64,000 nucleotides of DNA from Flavobacteriales bacterium (GCA_016713875.1 JADJOI010000003.1:3410001-3474000), one strand, 5' to 3'; positions 1 to 7,602 are shown, counted from the stretch's first letter. Notes: a model not told the origin generated them from the letters alone. Numbers and translations: made by a program.

Positions 1-3
1 ATC

Positions 4-516
4 ATGGATGCGCACAAGGGAATGCGGCCGCAGGATGTGGCGGTGCTGTTGAAGATCGTGGCCTTGGACAACGGCGATTGGCGTGGCATCGACCTGGCGC
101 AAGCACTCCGGCTGAGTCCAGCAGAGGTGAGCAACTCATTGAAGCGCTCGGCCATGGCGGGATTGGTGGACGGCACCAAACGTCGTGTGGCGCGGGCCGC
201 ACTCCTGGAGTTCCTGAAGCACGGCCTGCCCTACGTGTTCCCGGTACGCCCCGGCGGCGTGGTGCGTGGCGTACCCACGGCGCACGCGGCAGCGCCCTTG
301 CGCACGAAATTCCTGGCGGACGAAGCCTACGTGTGGCCCTATGCCAAGGGCGACCAAAGGGGGCAGGCCATCGCGCCGCTTTATCCCGGTGCCGCCGCCG
401 CCGCGCTGGCCGATCCTGCCTTGCACGAATTGCTCGCGTTGGCCGATGCGTTACGCACCGGCCGCACCCGCGAGCGCGCCGAAGCGGAGAAGGAACTCGC
501 CAAGCGCCTGAAGTGA
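4..516 (+). CDS. Winged-helix (MarR-like) regulator of a two-gene unit
   Basis: This encodes 170 residues. The N-terminal 60 or so (MRPQDVAVLLKIVAL, then LAQALRLSPAEVSNSLKRS) read as a winged helix-turn-helix in which the SPAEVSNSLKR stretch would be the recognition helix. The middle contains a proline/glycine segment (FPVRPGGVVRGVPTAHA) and the end is a charged helix. Small regulators of this type are often translationally coupled to a nucleotidyltransferase-like or toxin-like partner. Here the stop overlaps the next start as TGATG, but the partner is only a stub. The ATG lies three bases from the window edge, so an upstream start or gene cannot be excluded. The DNA-binding role is inferred; target and signal are unknown. 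Confidence 0.65.
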   Translation: MDAHKGMRPQDVAVLLKIVALDNGDWRGIDLAQALRLSPAEVSNSLKRSAMAGLVDGTKRRVARAALLEFLKHGLPYVFPVRPGGVVRGVPTAHAAAPLRTKFLADEAYVWPYAKGDQRGQAIAPLYPGAAAAALADPALHELLALADALRTGRTRERAEAEKELAKRLK

Positions 517-566
517 TGCGCGACGCGGTGAACATCCAGACCGTGCAGTTCGTGGCCGATGGTGTG
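516..566 (+). pseudogene. 5' stub of the regulator's partner gene, cut off at the module junction
   Basis: An ATG overlaps the regulator stop (TGATG) and opens a reading frame beginning MRDAVNIQTVQFVADG. The frame runs on to 644 but gives only 42 residues, and its last part is antisense to the 3' end of the methyltransferase gene. The first 16 or so codons look like the natural start of a coupled downstream gene. What follows looks like foreign sequence. I infer a truncated partner with the junction near 555-580. The original function cannot be told from 16 residues. Confidence 0.45.
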
Positions 567-1736
567 TCAGGCTTCCACAAAGCCGAATCCGCCACCACCT
601 GCCCATCCTACTTCAGCAGAAATGCCGCCGGGTTCTCCTTGTGAAACCATCTTCAGCCGCTGGGCACAAATGGAAACAGCGTGCTCACCACATTCGATCC
701 CGATGTAGCGGCGACCGGTCTTGTGGGCAACGGATGCCGTTGTTCCAGACCCGAGGTACGCATCAAGCACCAAGTCGCCAGGTTGTGTTGCGATTTGTAG
801 GATGCGGTGGAGCAGCCTCTCTGGCTTGGGCGTATCGAACGGATGTCCGTCAGGAAAGAGCGACTTGATGTGCTTCTTGGCATCGGTCGTAGTTCCAGCC
901 ACCTCGGCGGTCCACAAAGTGCTGGGAGCCATGCCGCGCTGAACATCCTTCAAGAATTTCTTTACGCGCGGCGCTCCATTGCCATCAGAGCCGAACCATA
1001 TGTTTCCCTGCTTAATCTCTTCCCGCATGCGCTTTTCATTGTAGGCCCAACAACGACCTTGAGGAAGAAAATGACGCTTCCCATTGGGAGCGACAACATC
1101 ATAGAATTGACTTGCCACAGCATGGCCCGCTTGCACATTCGCGGAGATCGACTGCCAAGGCCCTCGCGGATCATTGTCCGGGTTTTTGTAACGAGCAAGT
1201 ATCTCCTCTGAAAGCGGGAAGTCGCCACGGGTGCTATTGAAAAGAATGGGATCCTTGGCATATACAAGGACGTACTCGTGGTTGAATGAGAACACCCTTC
1301 GGTTCTCTCGCGTTTCCCGATGGTTCCAGACGATGGTCGCGACGAACTTATCACGACCGAACAACCGATCGCATGCGACCTTGAGGTAGTGCAAACCAAG
1401 GTCATCGATGCTGATCCACAACGAACCATCCTTGGTCAAGGTCCGAAAAAGAAGTGCCAGGCGTTCTTCCAGCTCCGCAAGCCAATCGTGATGCTTCGCC
1501 ACATCGGAGTAGTGCACAAAGTTCTCTTGGGTATTGTATGGCGGGTCTATGTACACACATCGCACCATCCCCTCAAGGGAGGGCATGAGAGCTTTCAGAA
1601 CATCCAAGTTGTCGCCTTGGATCAAGTAGTTCGAGTGATCACCCTTACCAACACCTAGCGCTTTGATCGTTCGGCCACGAGGTTTGGGAGTAGTGACAAG
1701 AACGTCGTTCGTCGGTGAATCGATGAGGAGTTGCAT
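567..1736 (-). CDS. Beta-class site-specific DNA methyltransferase, probably C-terminally truncated
   Basis: The protein has 389 residues from the ATG at 1736; a longer frame to 1829 would overlap the divergent gene. The substrate loop GDNLDVL (41-47) is followed by the catalytic motif IV DPPYNT (64-69), a target-recognition region (about 130-300), and the AdoMet-binding motif I LDAYLGSGTT (324-333). This IV-before-I order is that of the beta class, which includes type III Mod-like enzymes. DPPY favours N6-adenine methylation. Relatives usually read VGWQGGGGFRFYRLG and continue for tens of residues. Here the protein stops at GGGGFGFVEA, exactly where it meets the stub of another gene, so the tail is probably lost. 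It is the likely protective methylase of the neighbouring nuclease. Activity after truncation is uncertain. Confidence 0.85.
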   Translation of the reverse strand: MQLLIDSPTNDVLVTTPKPRGRTIKALGVGKGDHSNYLIQGDNLDVLKALMPSLEGMVRCVYIDPPYNTQENFVHYSDVAKHHDWLAELEERLALLFRTLTKDGSLWISIDDLGLHYLKVACDRLFGRDKFVATIVWNHRETRENRRVFSFNHEYVLVYAKDPILFNSTRGDFPLSEEILARYKNPDNDPRGPWQSISANVQAGHAVASQFYDVVAPNGKRHFLPQGRCWAYNEKRMREEIKQGNIWFGSDGNGAPRVKKFLKDVQRGMAPSTLWTAEVAGTTTDAKKHIKSLFPDGHPFDTPKPERLLHRILQIATQPGDLVLDAYLGSGTTASVAHKTGRRYIGIECGEHAVSICAQRLKMVSQGEPGGISAEVGWAGGGGFGFVEA

Positions 1737-1762
1737 GGGGGCGATTGACGAGATTCTCGGAG

Positions 1763-1770
1763 TAGCTTCG
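1763..1770 (+). promoter_or_regulatory. -7 box TAGCTTCG upstream of the D12 methyltransferase
   Basis: TAGCTTCG matches the recurrent TAnnTTTG-like box of this window and lies about 38 bases before the GTG start. The 71-bp spacer between the two divergent methylase genes must hold promoters for both, so it is the natural place for coordinated control. I see no clear operator palindrome in it. Confidence 0.4.
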
Positions 1771-1807
1771 CGAACAATGTAGAACCCTGGTCGGGGTTGC
1801 GAGCACG

Positions 1808-3178
1808 GTGGTGGAAACTTTCGAATCACAGGTCGATGTCAATTCGCCGGAGGCCCCCTCGGAGGTCTTCAGGCCGATTCATTACTTGGGCAGTAAGCTC
1901 CGGCTGCTCAATGAAATTGGCGACGCTGTCAATGAGGTAAGCTCGAAAGAAGCACTGGTCTGCGACTTGTTCTCGGGATCCGGTGTCGTGTCCTCTTTCC
2001 TGGGGCTTGAGCGTCGAGTGGTCGCCGTCGACATTCAAGAATATGCACGGGTCCTTGCTTCCTCAGTGCTGCTGTCAAAACCGGTGAAGAAGGCCGACCT
2101 CAGCGCTTTGCTCGAACCCGTCACCGACAGTGACCTTGGCCAAGAATTGCTTCACGCGTTCGCGCCATTGATTAACTATGAAGCTGAGTGTGTCACGCAG
2201 GCTCGTGATGGCAATCCCGAATCACTCGCGGACCTCATTGAAATGGGTTCTTTGGTAAGTGTGAATGGGACCATTTCCTCCAATGCAAAGACCAACAAGG
2301 CTTTCGCCGAAGTTGCTGACCGACTGTCCAAGAGGAAGCTCACGAAGGCAGCCATGGTCTCACGGTACTACGGCGGACTCTACTTCAACTACGACCACGC
2401 CATCGCGCTGGATGTTCTGCTCTCAAAGGCGGCCACCCTACCGATAGACCTTCAGGACCTCGGCAAGGCCATTGCACTGAGCACGGCCAGCGATCTTGTC
2501 CGGACGGTCGGCAAGCAATTCGCACAACCTCTTCGGCCCAGGTCGAAGGATGGCAAGCCCAAAGCGGCTCTTTGGCGAACGGTGGAGAAGTCTCGTTCCG
2601 TTGATAGCACGAGCATTGTGCAAGATTGGCTTAGCACCTACGCGTCCAAGCCCAATGCTCGGCTAGGGAGCGCAGCTAACCGTGCGGACTACAGCGACTT
2701 CCTCCGCACCACAGAACTACCCATTGGCGTTGTCTATGCAGATCCTCCGTACACCCGGGATCATTACAGCAGATTCTACCATGTCTTGGAGACCATGTGT
2801 CTTGGAGACCATCCGAATCTGTCGCGCACTAACTTGAACGGCGGGCATTCGATTAGTCGAGGTGCGTATAGAGAAGACCGACATCAATCACCCTTCTGCA
2901 TCCGAAGCCAAGCGCCTGCGGCTTTCGAGGAACTTTTCAAGTTGGTTTCCGGACGTGAGGCAAGCCTAGTTCTCTCGTACTCACCGCAAGCGGAGGGTGA
3001 TCGCGTGCATCCGAGAGTGATGAAACTGGAGAATATCACGTCACTGGCAAGACGCTTCTTCGGCGACGTAGACGTTCGGCATTGTGGGGCTGTCCTACAC
3101 AGCAAACTCAACCGAACTGATCTGCATCTTGATACCCCAGAGCTAGCAGAAGTCTTGGTCGTCTGCCGACCCAAGTAG
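1808..3178 (+). CDS. D12-class (alpha) adenine-N6 DNA methyltransferase
   Basis: This encodes 456 residues from a GTG. IHYLGSK near residues 24-30 is the N-terminal AdoMet-contact motif of Dam-like enzymes. VCDLFSGSG (51-59) is motif I and YADPPYTRDHYSRF (from about 310) is the catalytic DPPY motif. The long segment between them (about 100-300) would hold target recognition. This order is that of the alpha/D12 class. It is longer than Dam (about 280 residues), as in methylases that belong to restriction systems. It diverges from the beta-class methylase and converges with the nuclease, two bases stop to stop. Two strand-specific methylases beside one nuclease suggest an asymmetric recognition site. 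The start could also be the next GTG at 1811. Confidence 0.85.
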   Translation: MVETFESQVDVNSPEAPSEVFRPIHYLGSKLRLLNEIGDAVNEVSSKEALVCDLFSGSGVVSSFLGLERRVVAVDIQEYARVLASSVLLSKPVKKADLSALLEPVTDSDLGQELLHAFAPLINYEAECVTQARDGNPESLADLIEMGSLVSVNGTISSNAKTNKAFAEVADRLSKRKLTKAAMVSRYYGGLYFNYDHAIALDVLLSKAATLPIDLQDLGKAIALSTASDLVRTVGKQFAQPLRPRSKDGKPKAALWRTVEKSRSVDSTSIVQDWLSTYASKPNARLGSAANRADYSDFLRTTELPIGVVYADPPYTRDHYSRFYHVLETMCLGDHPNLSRTNLNGGHSISRGAYREDRHQSPFCIRSQAPAAFEELFKLVSGREASLVLSYSPQAEGDRVHPRVMKLENITSLARRFFGDVDVRHCGAVLHSKLNRTDLHLDTPELAEVLVVCRPK

Positions 3179-3180
3179 AT

Positions 3181-4272
3181 CTACTCGAACTCCTCGTCCT
3201 TGAAGGCCTGCGGAACAGTGGCCAGGAGTTGCTGTATGATCGACAGGTTACCCACATCTGCGAGAGAGAAGCGCAGTCGCTTCATGTTACTCGCAGAACC
3301 GGTCCATCGACTGCCAAGGAATGCCGATAGCTGAACGTTGTGTCCATCTCCAGGCATTGAGAGGGCATAGAGGAACGTTCGTTCAGCAACTCGCAAGAAA
3401 ACCCCTATCGGTTTCCCTGTACTTGGATAGTCCAAACCAGCCGCAGCGTTCAATTCAAACCTCCAATTGCTGCTGATGACCTGAACGCTTGGCCGACTTT
3501 CGACGTCAGCCAGCGTCCCATCAGGGCGTAACCACTGGAAGAGCATCCTGCGCTGTGTGCCGACCTTGGCGCCGAAATAATTCTCATAGTTGTCCTGATC
3601 AAAGTTGGCTTGCTTCCAACGATCACCACTCTTCGGGATCTCAGCGATTAATATCGGTGTGTCTTGCACATCCACCACCGTGGTGACTACAGGAGCAACT
3701 CGCTTCCGCCCGCCCCATCCTCCGCGATTGAGTTCGACCCGAGCAATCGCTTCGACGGAATTGAGTGAATGCAATCTCAAGGAATGTGTCGTGATCCAAG
3801 TGTCCCACTGACTCTTGAGGTCTGCTGTTTCAGACACGTTCAATGGGCAAAGGGCATAGGCCTCCCAATTCTGACGTAACCCCGCGCTCGTCAGATTCCC
3901 GGAACCCACCACTAAACTTCCGCCGTCCCGCTCACCGAACCAAGTCATCTTCGGATGGAACAAGGATGCAGGTGTTTGAGAGATGAATACACGAACACTC
4001 AACCCCTTCAGATCGTGTTCAGCGGCCTGCAAAGCGACTAGCGCTTCCGGAGTAGTCGTGGTATCTGCTCCTACTATGAGTTCAAACGGATACTTCTTGA
4101 GGAACCGTTCAAACACCTCGTCACGAAGAAGAAGGCGCACACCGGCTTCTGTTGCCCAAGCGAACGCTGCTCCGCCATAGCGCGCCGCAACAGCGCGCTC
4201 CAACAGAGTCTCAAGCAAATAGGCTGAATCAGGATCCGTCGGATCTTGAAGTCGGAGTATCGACTTGGACAT
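3181..4272 (-). CDS. PLD-superfamily restriction endonuclease, BfiI/NgoFVII-like
   Basis: The protein has 363 residues from the ATG at 4272; an alternative TTG lies at 4290. A single phospholipase-D active-site set is present: FHPK with His106 and Lys108, GSGN with Asn126, and Glu137. From memory, the metal-independent type IIS enzyme BfiI uses His105, Lys107, Asn125 and Glu136 in a protein of about 358 residues, so length and spacing both agree. BfiI-like enzymes dimerise to form one active site and carry a C-terminal B3-like DNA-binding domain. The C-terminal 150 or so residues here would fill that role, but I cannot confirm the fold. The gene lies next to two methyltransferases, which supports a restriction role over a lipase. 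A lone anti-phage PLD nuclease is the alternative. Confidence 0.8.
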   Translation of the reverse strand: MSKSILRLQDPTDPDSAYLLETLLERAVAARYGGAAFAWATEAGVRLLLRDEVFERFLKKYPFELIVGADTTTTPEALVALQAAEHDLKGLSVRVFISQTPASLFHPKMTWFGERDGGSLVVGSGNLTSAGLRQNWEAYALCPLNVSETADLKSQWDTWITTHSLRLHSLNSVEAIARVELNRGGWGGRKRVAPVVTTVVDVQDTPILIAEIPKSGDRWKQANFDQDNYENYFGAKVGTQRRMLFQWLRPDGTLADVESRPSVQVISSNWRFELNAAAGLDYPSTGKPIGVFLRVAERTFLYALSMPGDGHNVQLSAFLGSRWTGSASNMKRLRFSLADVGNLSIIQQLLATVPQAFKDEEFE

Positions 4273-4307
4273 TGTTGAGTATGGCTTCAAACATACGAGC
4301 CGTATTT

Positions 4308-4402
4308 CGCGTGAGCGATCGAACGAGAAAGCCCGGAGCCGGGAATCCGGCGAGGACTTGGACGGAAGAGCGCGACCCGAGGCCCTGCGAGGGGCACGCC
4401 CT
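4308..4402 (-). repeat. Degenerate REP-like intergenic element
   Basis: Read on the minus strand this gene-free stretch starts GGGCGTGCCCCTCG, continues GGGTCGCGCTCTTCCG and ends ATCGCTCACGCG. That order resembles the dispersed noncoding element common in Bacteroidota genomes (GGGCGTGCCCC, then GGTCGGGCT, then a hairpin, then ATCCCTAACGC). Here it is worn and has no coding sense. It separates the restriction module from the duplicated hmgA tail. The family assignment rests on memory only. Confidence 0.4.
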
Positions 4403-4429
4403 AGCCTTCGAAAAGTTCAAAGTGACAAC

Positions 4430-4549
4430 TCACTCCACCCAACTCTTCCAGTACTTCCCGTCGTCGATCTTCAAGCACTCCTCCGTCACCATCAGCGGCT
4501 TGACGAAATCCACCATCACGACCCGTTCGTTGGTCACTTTGGTGCCCAT
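4430..4549 (-). pseudogene. Duplicated, diverged 3' end of homogentisate dioxygenase (39 codons plus stop)
   Basis: Read on the minus strand this encodes MGTKVTNERV...DDGKYWKSWVE and a TGA stop. Aligned by eye with the end of the intact hmgA (5205-5324) it matches at 30 of 39 residues and about 95 of 120 bases. The last 27 codons are nearly identical, and many changes are silent. It lies directly after hepT with only three bases between, and has no upstream part of the gene. This is a displaced or imported hmgA tail on the far side of the HepT-MntA cassette. Confidence 0.85.
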
Positions 4550-4552
4550 GCA

Positions 4553-4912
4553 TCAGAATCCGCCTTTCGGAAGGTCGTTCAAGATCGCGCCAAGTTGTTC
4601 CCGCAGCAGGGGCACATCGCTCTGAGCAACGTCCCACACGGTTTCCGTTTGCACGGCGAAGTACTCGTGGATGATCTTGTGCCGCATACCTACGATCTGC
4701 TTCCATGGCACTTCAGGATGCCGCTCACGCAATTCCATGGTCAGCATACTTGCCGCTTCGCCGATGATCTCGATCTGGCGCGAGACGGCCGCGAGCAGCA
4801 TCTTGTCCGTGAGCAGATCTTCCTCCTTCCGGCCGGAAACGAATTCCATCAGCGCATCGCAGGCATCCAGCATGTGCTGAAGCCGCAGCCGGTCACGCCT
4901 GGGCTCGCGCAT
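4553..4912 (-). CDS. hepT: HepT-family toxin RNase (DUF86)
   Basis: The protein has 119 residues and is mostly helical. It contains the HepT signature R-x4-H-x-Y as RHKIIHEY (Arg77, His82, Tyr84). HepT proteins are HEPN-fold RNases kept inactive by the cognate minimal nucleotidyltransferase MntA, which modifies the tyrosine of this motif with AMP. The start overlaps the end of the upstream mntA by 20 bases, as expected for a coupled antitoxin-toxin pair. The pair sits between the full hmgA gene and a copy of its tail, which marks it as acquired. Confidence 0.9.
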   Translation of the reverse strand: MREPRRDRLRLQHMLDACDALMEFVSGRKEEDLLTDKMLLAAVSRQIEIIGEAASMLTMELRERHPEVPWKQIVGMRHKIIHEYFAVQTETVWDVAQSDVPLLREQLGAILNDLPKGGF

Positions 4913-5195
4913 AGATCAGCTGCAGGTCCTTGGTCACGTAAGGCTCAATGTACTTGGACAATGCGCGGCGCGTGACCACGTCCACCTTGCGACCGAGCAG
5001 TTCCTCCAGCTTCAATTGCATATCCACGAAGCCGAGTCCGAACGGCTTCGACCGATCGAGGTCCACGAGGATGTCCAGGTCGCTATCGGGCCGTGCATCG
5101 CCACGCGCGAACGAGCCGAACACGTAAGCGCGATCGACCGGGTACGCGGCGAAGAAGCGGCGCAGTTGTTCGCGGGTGTCCTTGCTCAGTTCCAT
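4893..5195 (-). CDS. mntA: MntA-family antitoxin (minimal nucleotidyltransferase)
   Basis: The protein has 100 residues. The nucleotidyltransferase motif GS-x10-DxD is complete: Gly27-Ser28 in VFGSFARGDA, then Asp39 and Asp41 in DSDLDILVD. MntA transfers AMP to the tyrosine of its HepT partner and so neutralises the RNase. The gene is first in the pair, overlaps hepT by 20 bases, and starts only nine bases after the hmgA stop, so readthrough from hmgA could feed it. No separate promoter box is evident. Confidence 0.9.
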   Translation of the reverse strand: MELSKDTREQLRRFFAAYPVDRAYVFGSFARGDARPDSDLDILVDLDRSKPFGLGFVDMQLKLEELLGRKVDVVTRRALSKYIEPYVTKDLQLIYARAQA

Positions 5196-5204
5196 GTCAC
5201 GAAA

Positions 5205-6362
5205 CTACTCCACCCAGCTGTTCCAGTACTTCCCGTCATCGATCTTCAAGCACTCCTCTGTCACCATTAACGGCTTGAATGTGTCCACCATCACGGCGAG
5301 CTCGTCCGTCTGCTTCTTGCCGATGCTGCGCTCCATGGCGCCGGGGTGCGGACCGTGAGGGATGCCGGCGGGGTGCAAACTGATGTGGCCCGGGCCGATG
5401 TCGTTGCGGCTCATGAAGTCGCCGTCCACGTAGTAGAGCACCTCGTCCGCATCGATGTTGCTGTGGTTGTACGGCGCGGGGATGGCCTGCGGGTGGTAGT
5501 CGTAGAGGCGCGGCACGAAGCTGCAGATCACGAAGGCGTCGGTCTCGAAGGTCTGGTGGATCGGCGGGGGCAGGTGCACGCGGCCGGTGATGGGCTCGAA
5601 GTCGTGGATGCTGAAGGCGTAGGGGTAGTTGTAGCCGTCCCAGCCCACCACATCGAAGGGGTGGCTGGCGTACACCAGCTCGTGCAGCAGGTTCTGCTTC
5701 TTCACCTTGATCGTGAAGCTGCCCTTCTTGTCGTGCGTCTCCAATTTCTTCGGGCGGCGGATGTCGCGCTCGCAGAACGGTGAATGCTCCAGCAGCTGGC
5801 CGAACCAGTTGCGGTAGCGCTTCGGTGTGTACATGGGGCGGTGGCTCTCCACGATGAACAGGCGGTTGTCGCTGTCCTTGAACTCCATCGTGTAGATCAT
5901 CCCGCGCGGGATCATCAGGTAGTCGCCGTACTTGAAATCGAGGTTGCCCAGGAAGGTGCGCAGGGTGCCGCTGCCTTTGTGGACGAAGATCATCTCATCG
6001 CAGTCGGCGTTCTTGTAGAAGTAGTCCACGGTCTTCGCCTGCGGCGCGGCGAGCACGATGGCGCAGTCGCTGTTCACCAACATGGTCTTGCGTGCTGCCA
6101 GGTGGTCCTTCTCCGGCTTGGTCTTGAAGCCGTGCAGGCGCAGCGAACGCATGTTCTTCTCCACCGCGATCTTCGGCGTCAGGTCCTTCGGCTTGCGCAG
6201 CTCCTTCACCATCGTGGGGCGATGCACGTGGTAGCTCAAGGTGCTCATGCCATCGAAGCCGATGGTGCCGAAGAGCTGCTCGTAGAAGTAGCGGTCCTTG
6301 CCGTTCTTGAAGACGGTGTGGCGCTTGTGGGGGATCTTGCCGAGGGAGTGGTAGATGGGCAT
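5205..6362 (-). CDS. hmgA: Homogentisate 1,2-dioxygenase
   Basis: The protein has 385 residues, in the short bacterial size range of this iron-dependent ring-cleaving enzyme of tyrosine and phenylalanine breakdown (homogentisate to maleylacetoacetate). Typical features are HLPPPIHQTF, then a cupin-like segment YNHSNIDADEVLYYVDG and HPAGIPHGPHPG, which together should supply the His/Glu iron ligands. The C-terminus (KYWNSWVE) is intact even though a second diverged copy lies at 4430-4549. No other homogentisate-pathway gene is in the window. The start lies 11 bases from an imperfect palindrome in the intergenic gap. Confidence 0.93.
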   Translation of the reverse strand: MPIYHSLGKIPHKRHTVFKNGKDRYFYEQLFGTIGFDGMSTLSYHVHRPTMVKELRKPKDLTPKIAVEKNMRSLRLHGFKTKPEKDHLAARKTMLVNSDCAIVLAAPQAKTVDYFYKNADCDEMIFVHKGSGTLRTFLGNLDFKYGDYLMIPRGMIYTMEFKDSDNRLFIVESHRPMYTPKRYRNWFGQLLEHSPFCERDIRRPKKLETHDKKGSFTIKVKKQNLLHELVYASHPFDVVGWDGYNYPYAFSIHDFEPITGRVHLPPPIHQTFETDAFVICSFVPRLYDYHPQAIPAPYNHSNIDADEVLYYVDGDFMSRNDIGPGHISLHPAGIPHGPHPGAMERSIGKKQTDELAVMVDTFKPLMVTEECLKIDDGKYWNSWVE

Positions 6363-6373
6363 GTGCGAATGCA

Positions 6374-6449
6374 GGTGAATGGCGAATGGTCAATGGTGAA
6401 TGGGAGTGAGGGCATTTGCCCATTCACCATTCGCTATTGACCATTCACC
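6374..6449. repeat. Palindrome built from TGAATGG-type heptamers
   Basis: Left arm 6374-6404 and right arm 6419-6449 are 31-base imperfect inverted repeats around a 14-base spacer. Each arm is a string of the heptamers TGAATGG, CGAATGG and TCAATGG; in the right arm the two middle units are swapped relative to the left. It occupies most of the gap between trhO and hmgA (same strand) and could act as a terminator or RNA-stability element. Similar heptamer strings occur between genes in other Bacteroidota. Confidence 0.75.
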
Positions 6450-6468
6450 AGTGTTCATGGTTACGACG

Positions 6469-7590
6469 TTAGGAAGCCTGGATGACTTTGCGGTTGACAT
6501 CGCTCAGCTCCGGGTGCAGCGTGCCGTTCAGCGCCAGCAGTTCCTCTTCTTCACGGATGCGGCGCCGCAATCCTTCGGGATCGTTGATGGCCTTGGTCTT
6601 TGTGCTGCGCGTGCTGCGGCCTTTGCGCCAGGCGCGTTGTACTTCTTCAGGCAGCACATGGATCTCCCGGCAGCTCGGTGAGCAGCACTCAGCGTATTTA
6701 TCCGCGCAGGCCTCGCACTGCACCAGCAGCATGTTGCACGTGGCCTCGTGGCAGTTGGTGATGCGGTCGCTCTTGGTGCCGCATTGCATACAGGTGCTCA
6801 CCACATCATCGGTGATGCGCTCGGCGAGCCGCTCATCGAACACGAAGTTCTGGCCGAGGTACTTGCTCTTCAGCCCTTCGGCTTTCAATTGGCGGGCGTA
6901 GTCGATGATGCCGCCGTGCAACTGGGCCACGTTCGTGAAGCCCTCATGCTTCAGGTAGGCGCTGGCCTTCTCGCAGCGGATGCCGCCGGTGCAGTAGAGC
7001 AGCACCTCGGCATCCTTCTTCTCCTTCATCACCTCCTTCACCTCTTCGATCGCACCGCGGAAGGTGTCCGCTTTGGGCAGGTACGCTCCTTCGAAATGCC
7101 CGATCAGGCACTCGTAGTTGTTGCGCATGTCGATCACCAGCGCGCCCTCTGCCATCTTCCGGTTGAAGGTCTTGGCATCGAGGTGCGTACCGACGTTGGT
7201 CACGTCGAATGCGTCATCGGCCAGGCCGTCGGCTACGATCTTATTCTTCACCTTGATCGCGAGTTTCAGGAAGCTCTTGCCATCATCCTCCACGGCGATC
7301 TTCCACGGCACATCACGGAAGGCCTCGCGGCTGTTCAGGTTGCTGCGGAAGGCCTCCAGGTTCTCCGTGGGCACGCTCACTTGGGCGTTGATCCCCTCTT
7401 GCGAGATGTAGATGCGGCCCAGCACGCCGAGCGCTTCCCATTCCACGTAGAGGGAGTTGCGCAAGGCCTCCACCTCGGTCAGGCGCACGTAGCGGTAGAA
7501 GGAAAGCGTGGTGCGCGGCACACCCTCCTGTTCCAGACGGGCGCGGAGGATGTCCGGTCCCAACAGGTTCCGCAGGCGGTGCTCGTCCAT
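6469..7590 (-). CDS. trhO: Rhodanese-domain tRNA uridine(34) 5-hydroxylase
   Basis: This encodes 373 residues from the ATG at 7590. The frame stays open upstream to 9558, but that part is antisense to other genes. An N-terminal acylphosphatase-like domain (FYRYVRL, GRIYISQEGINAQ) precedes a rhodanese domain with the catalytic cysteine in LLYCTGGIRCEKA. A cysteine-rich C-terminal segment (CMQCGTKSDRITNC onward) is typical of this family, formerly UPF0176. TrhO makes 5-hydroxyuridine at the wobble position of certain tRNAs using oxygen. A promoter box lies four bases before the start, back to back with that of the divergent dehydrogenase gene. Confidence 0.9.
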   Translation of the reverse strand: MDEHRLRNLLGPDILRARLEQEGVPRTTLSFYRYVRLTEVEALRNSLYVEWEALGVLGRIYISQEGINAQVSVPTENLEAFRSNLNSREAFRDVPWKIAVEDDGKSFLKLAIKVKNKIVADGLADDAFDVTNVGTHLDAKTFNRKMAEGALVIDMRNNYECLIGHFEGAYLPKADTFRGAIEEVKEVMKEKKDAEVLLYCTGGIRCEKASAYLKHEGFTNVAQLHGGIIDYARQLKAEGLKSKYLGQNFVFDERLAERITDDVVSTCMQCGTKSDRITNCHEATCNMLLVQCEACADKYAECCSPSCREIHVLPEEVQRAWRKGRSTRSTKTKAINDPEGLRRRIREEEELLALNGTLHPELSDVNRKVIQAS

Positions 7591-7594
7591 GTGG

Positions 7595-7602
7595 CGAAAG
7601 TA
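7595..7602 (-). promoter_or_regulatory. -7 box TACTTTCG of trhO
   Basis: On the minus strand TACTTTCG ends four bases before the trhO ATG. This implies a leaderless or nearly leaderless transcript. A mirror-image arrangement serves the divergent gene at 7648. Confidence 0.5.

Noticed and set aside
2..598. Minus-strand frame opposite the first regulator
   Set aside because: Arginine- and proline-rich shadow; the plus-strand gene has a winged-helix pattern and a coupled stop/start.
567..4272. DISARM or another multi-gene anti-phage system containing a PLD protein
   Set aside because: There is no helicase (drmA) or drmB-like gene nearby. Two methylases plus a BfiI-spaced nuclease explain the locus better.
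4265..4975. Plus-strand frame of 236 codons across the hepT region
   Set aside because: It overlaps the well-supported hepT, the hmgA tail and the REP-like element in antisense and has no recognisable domain.
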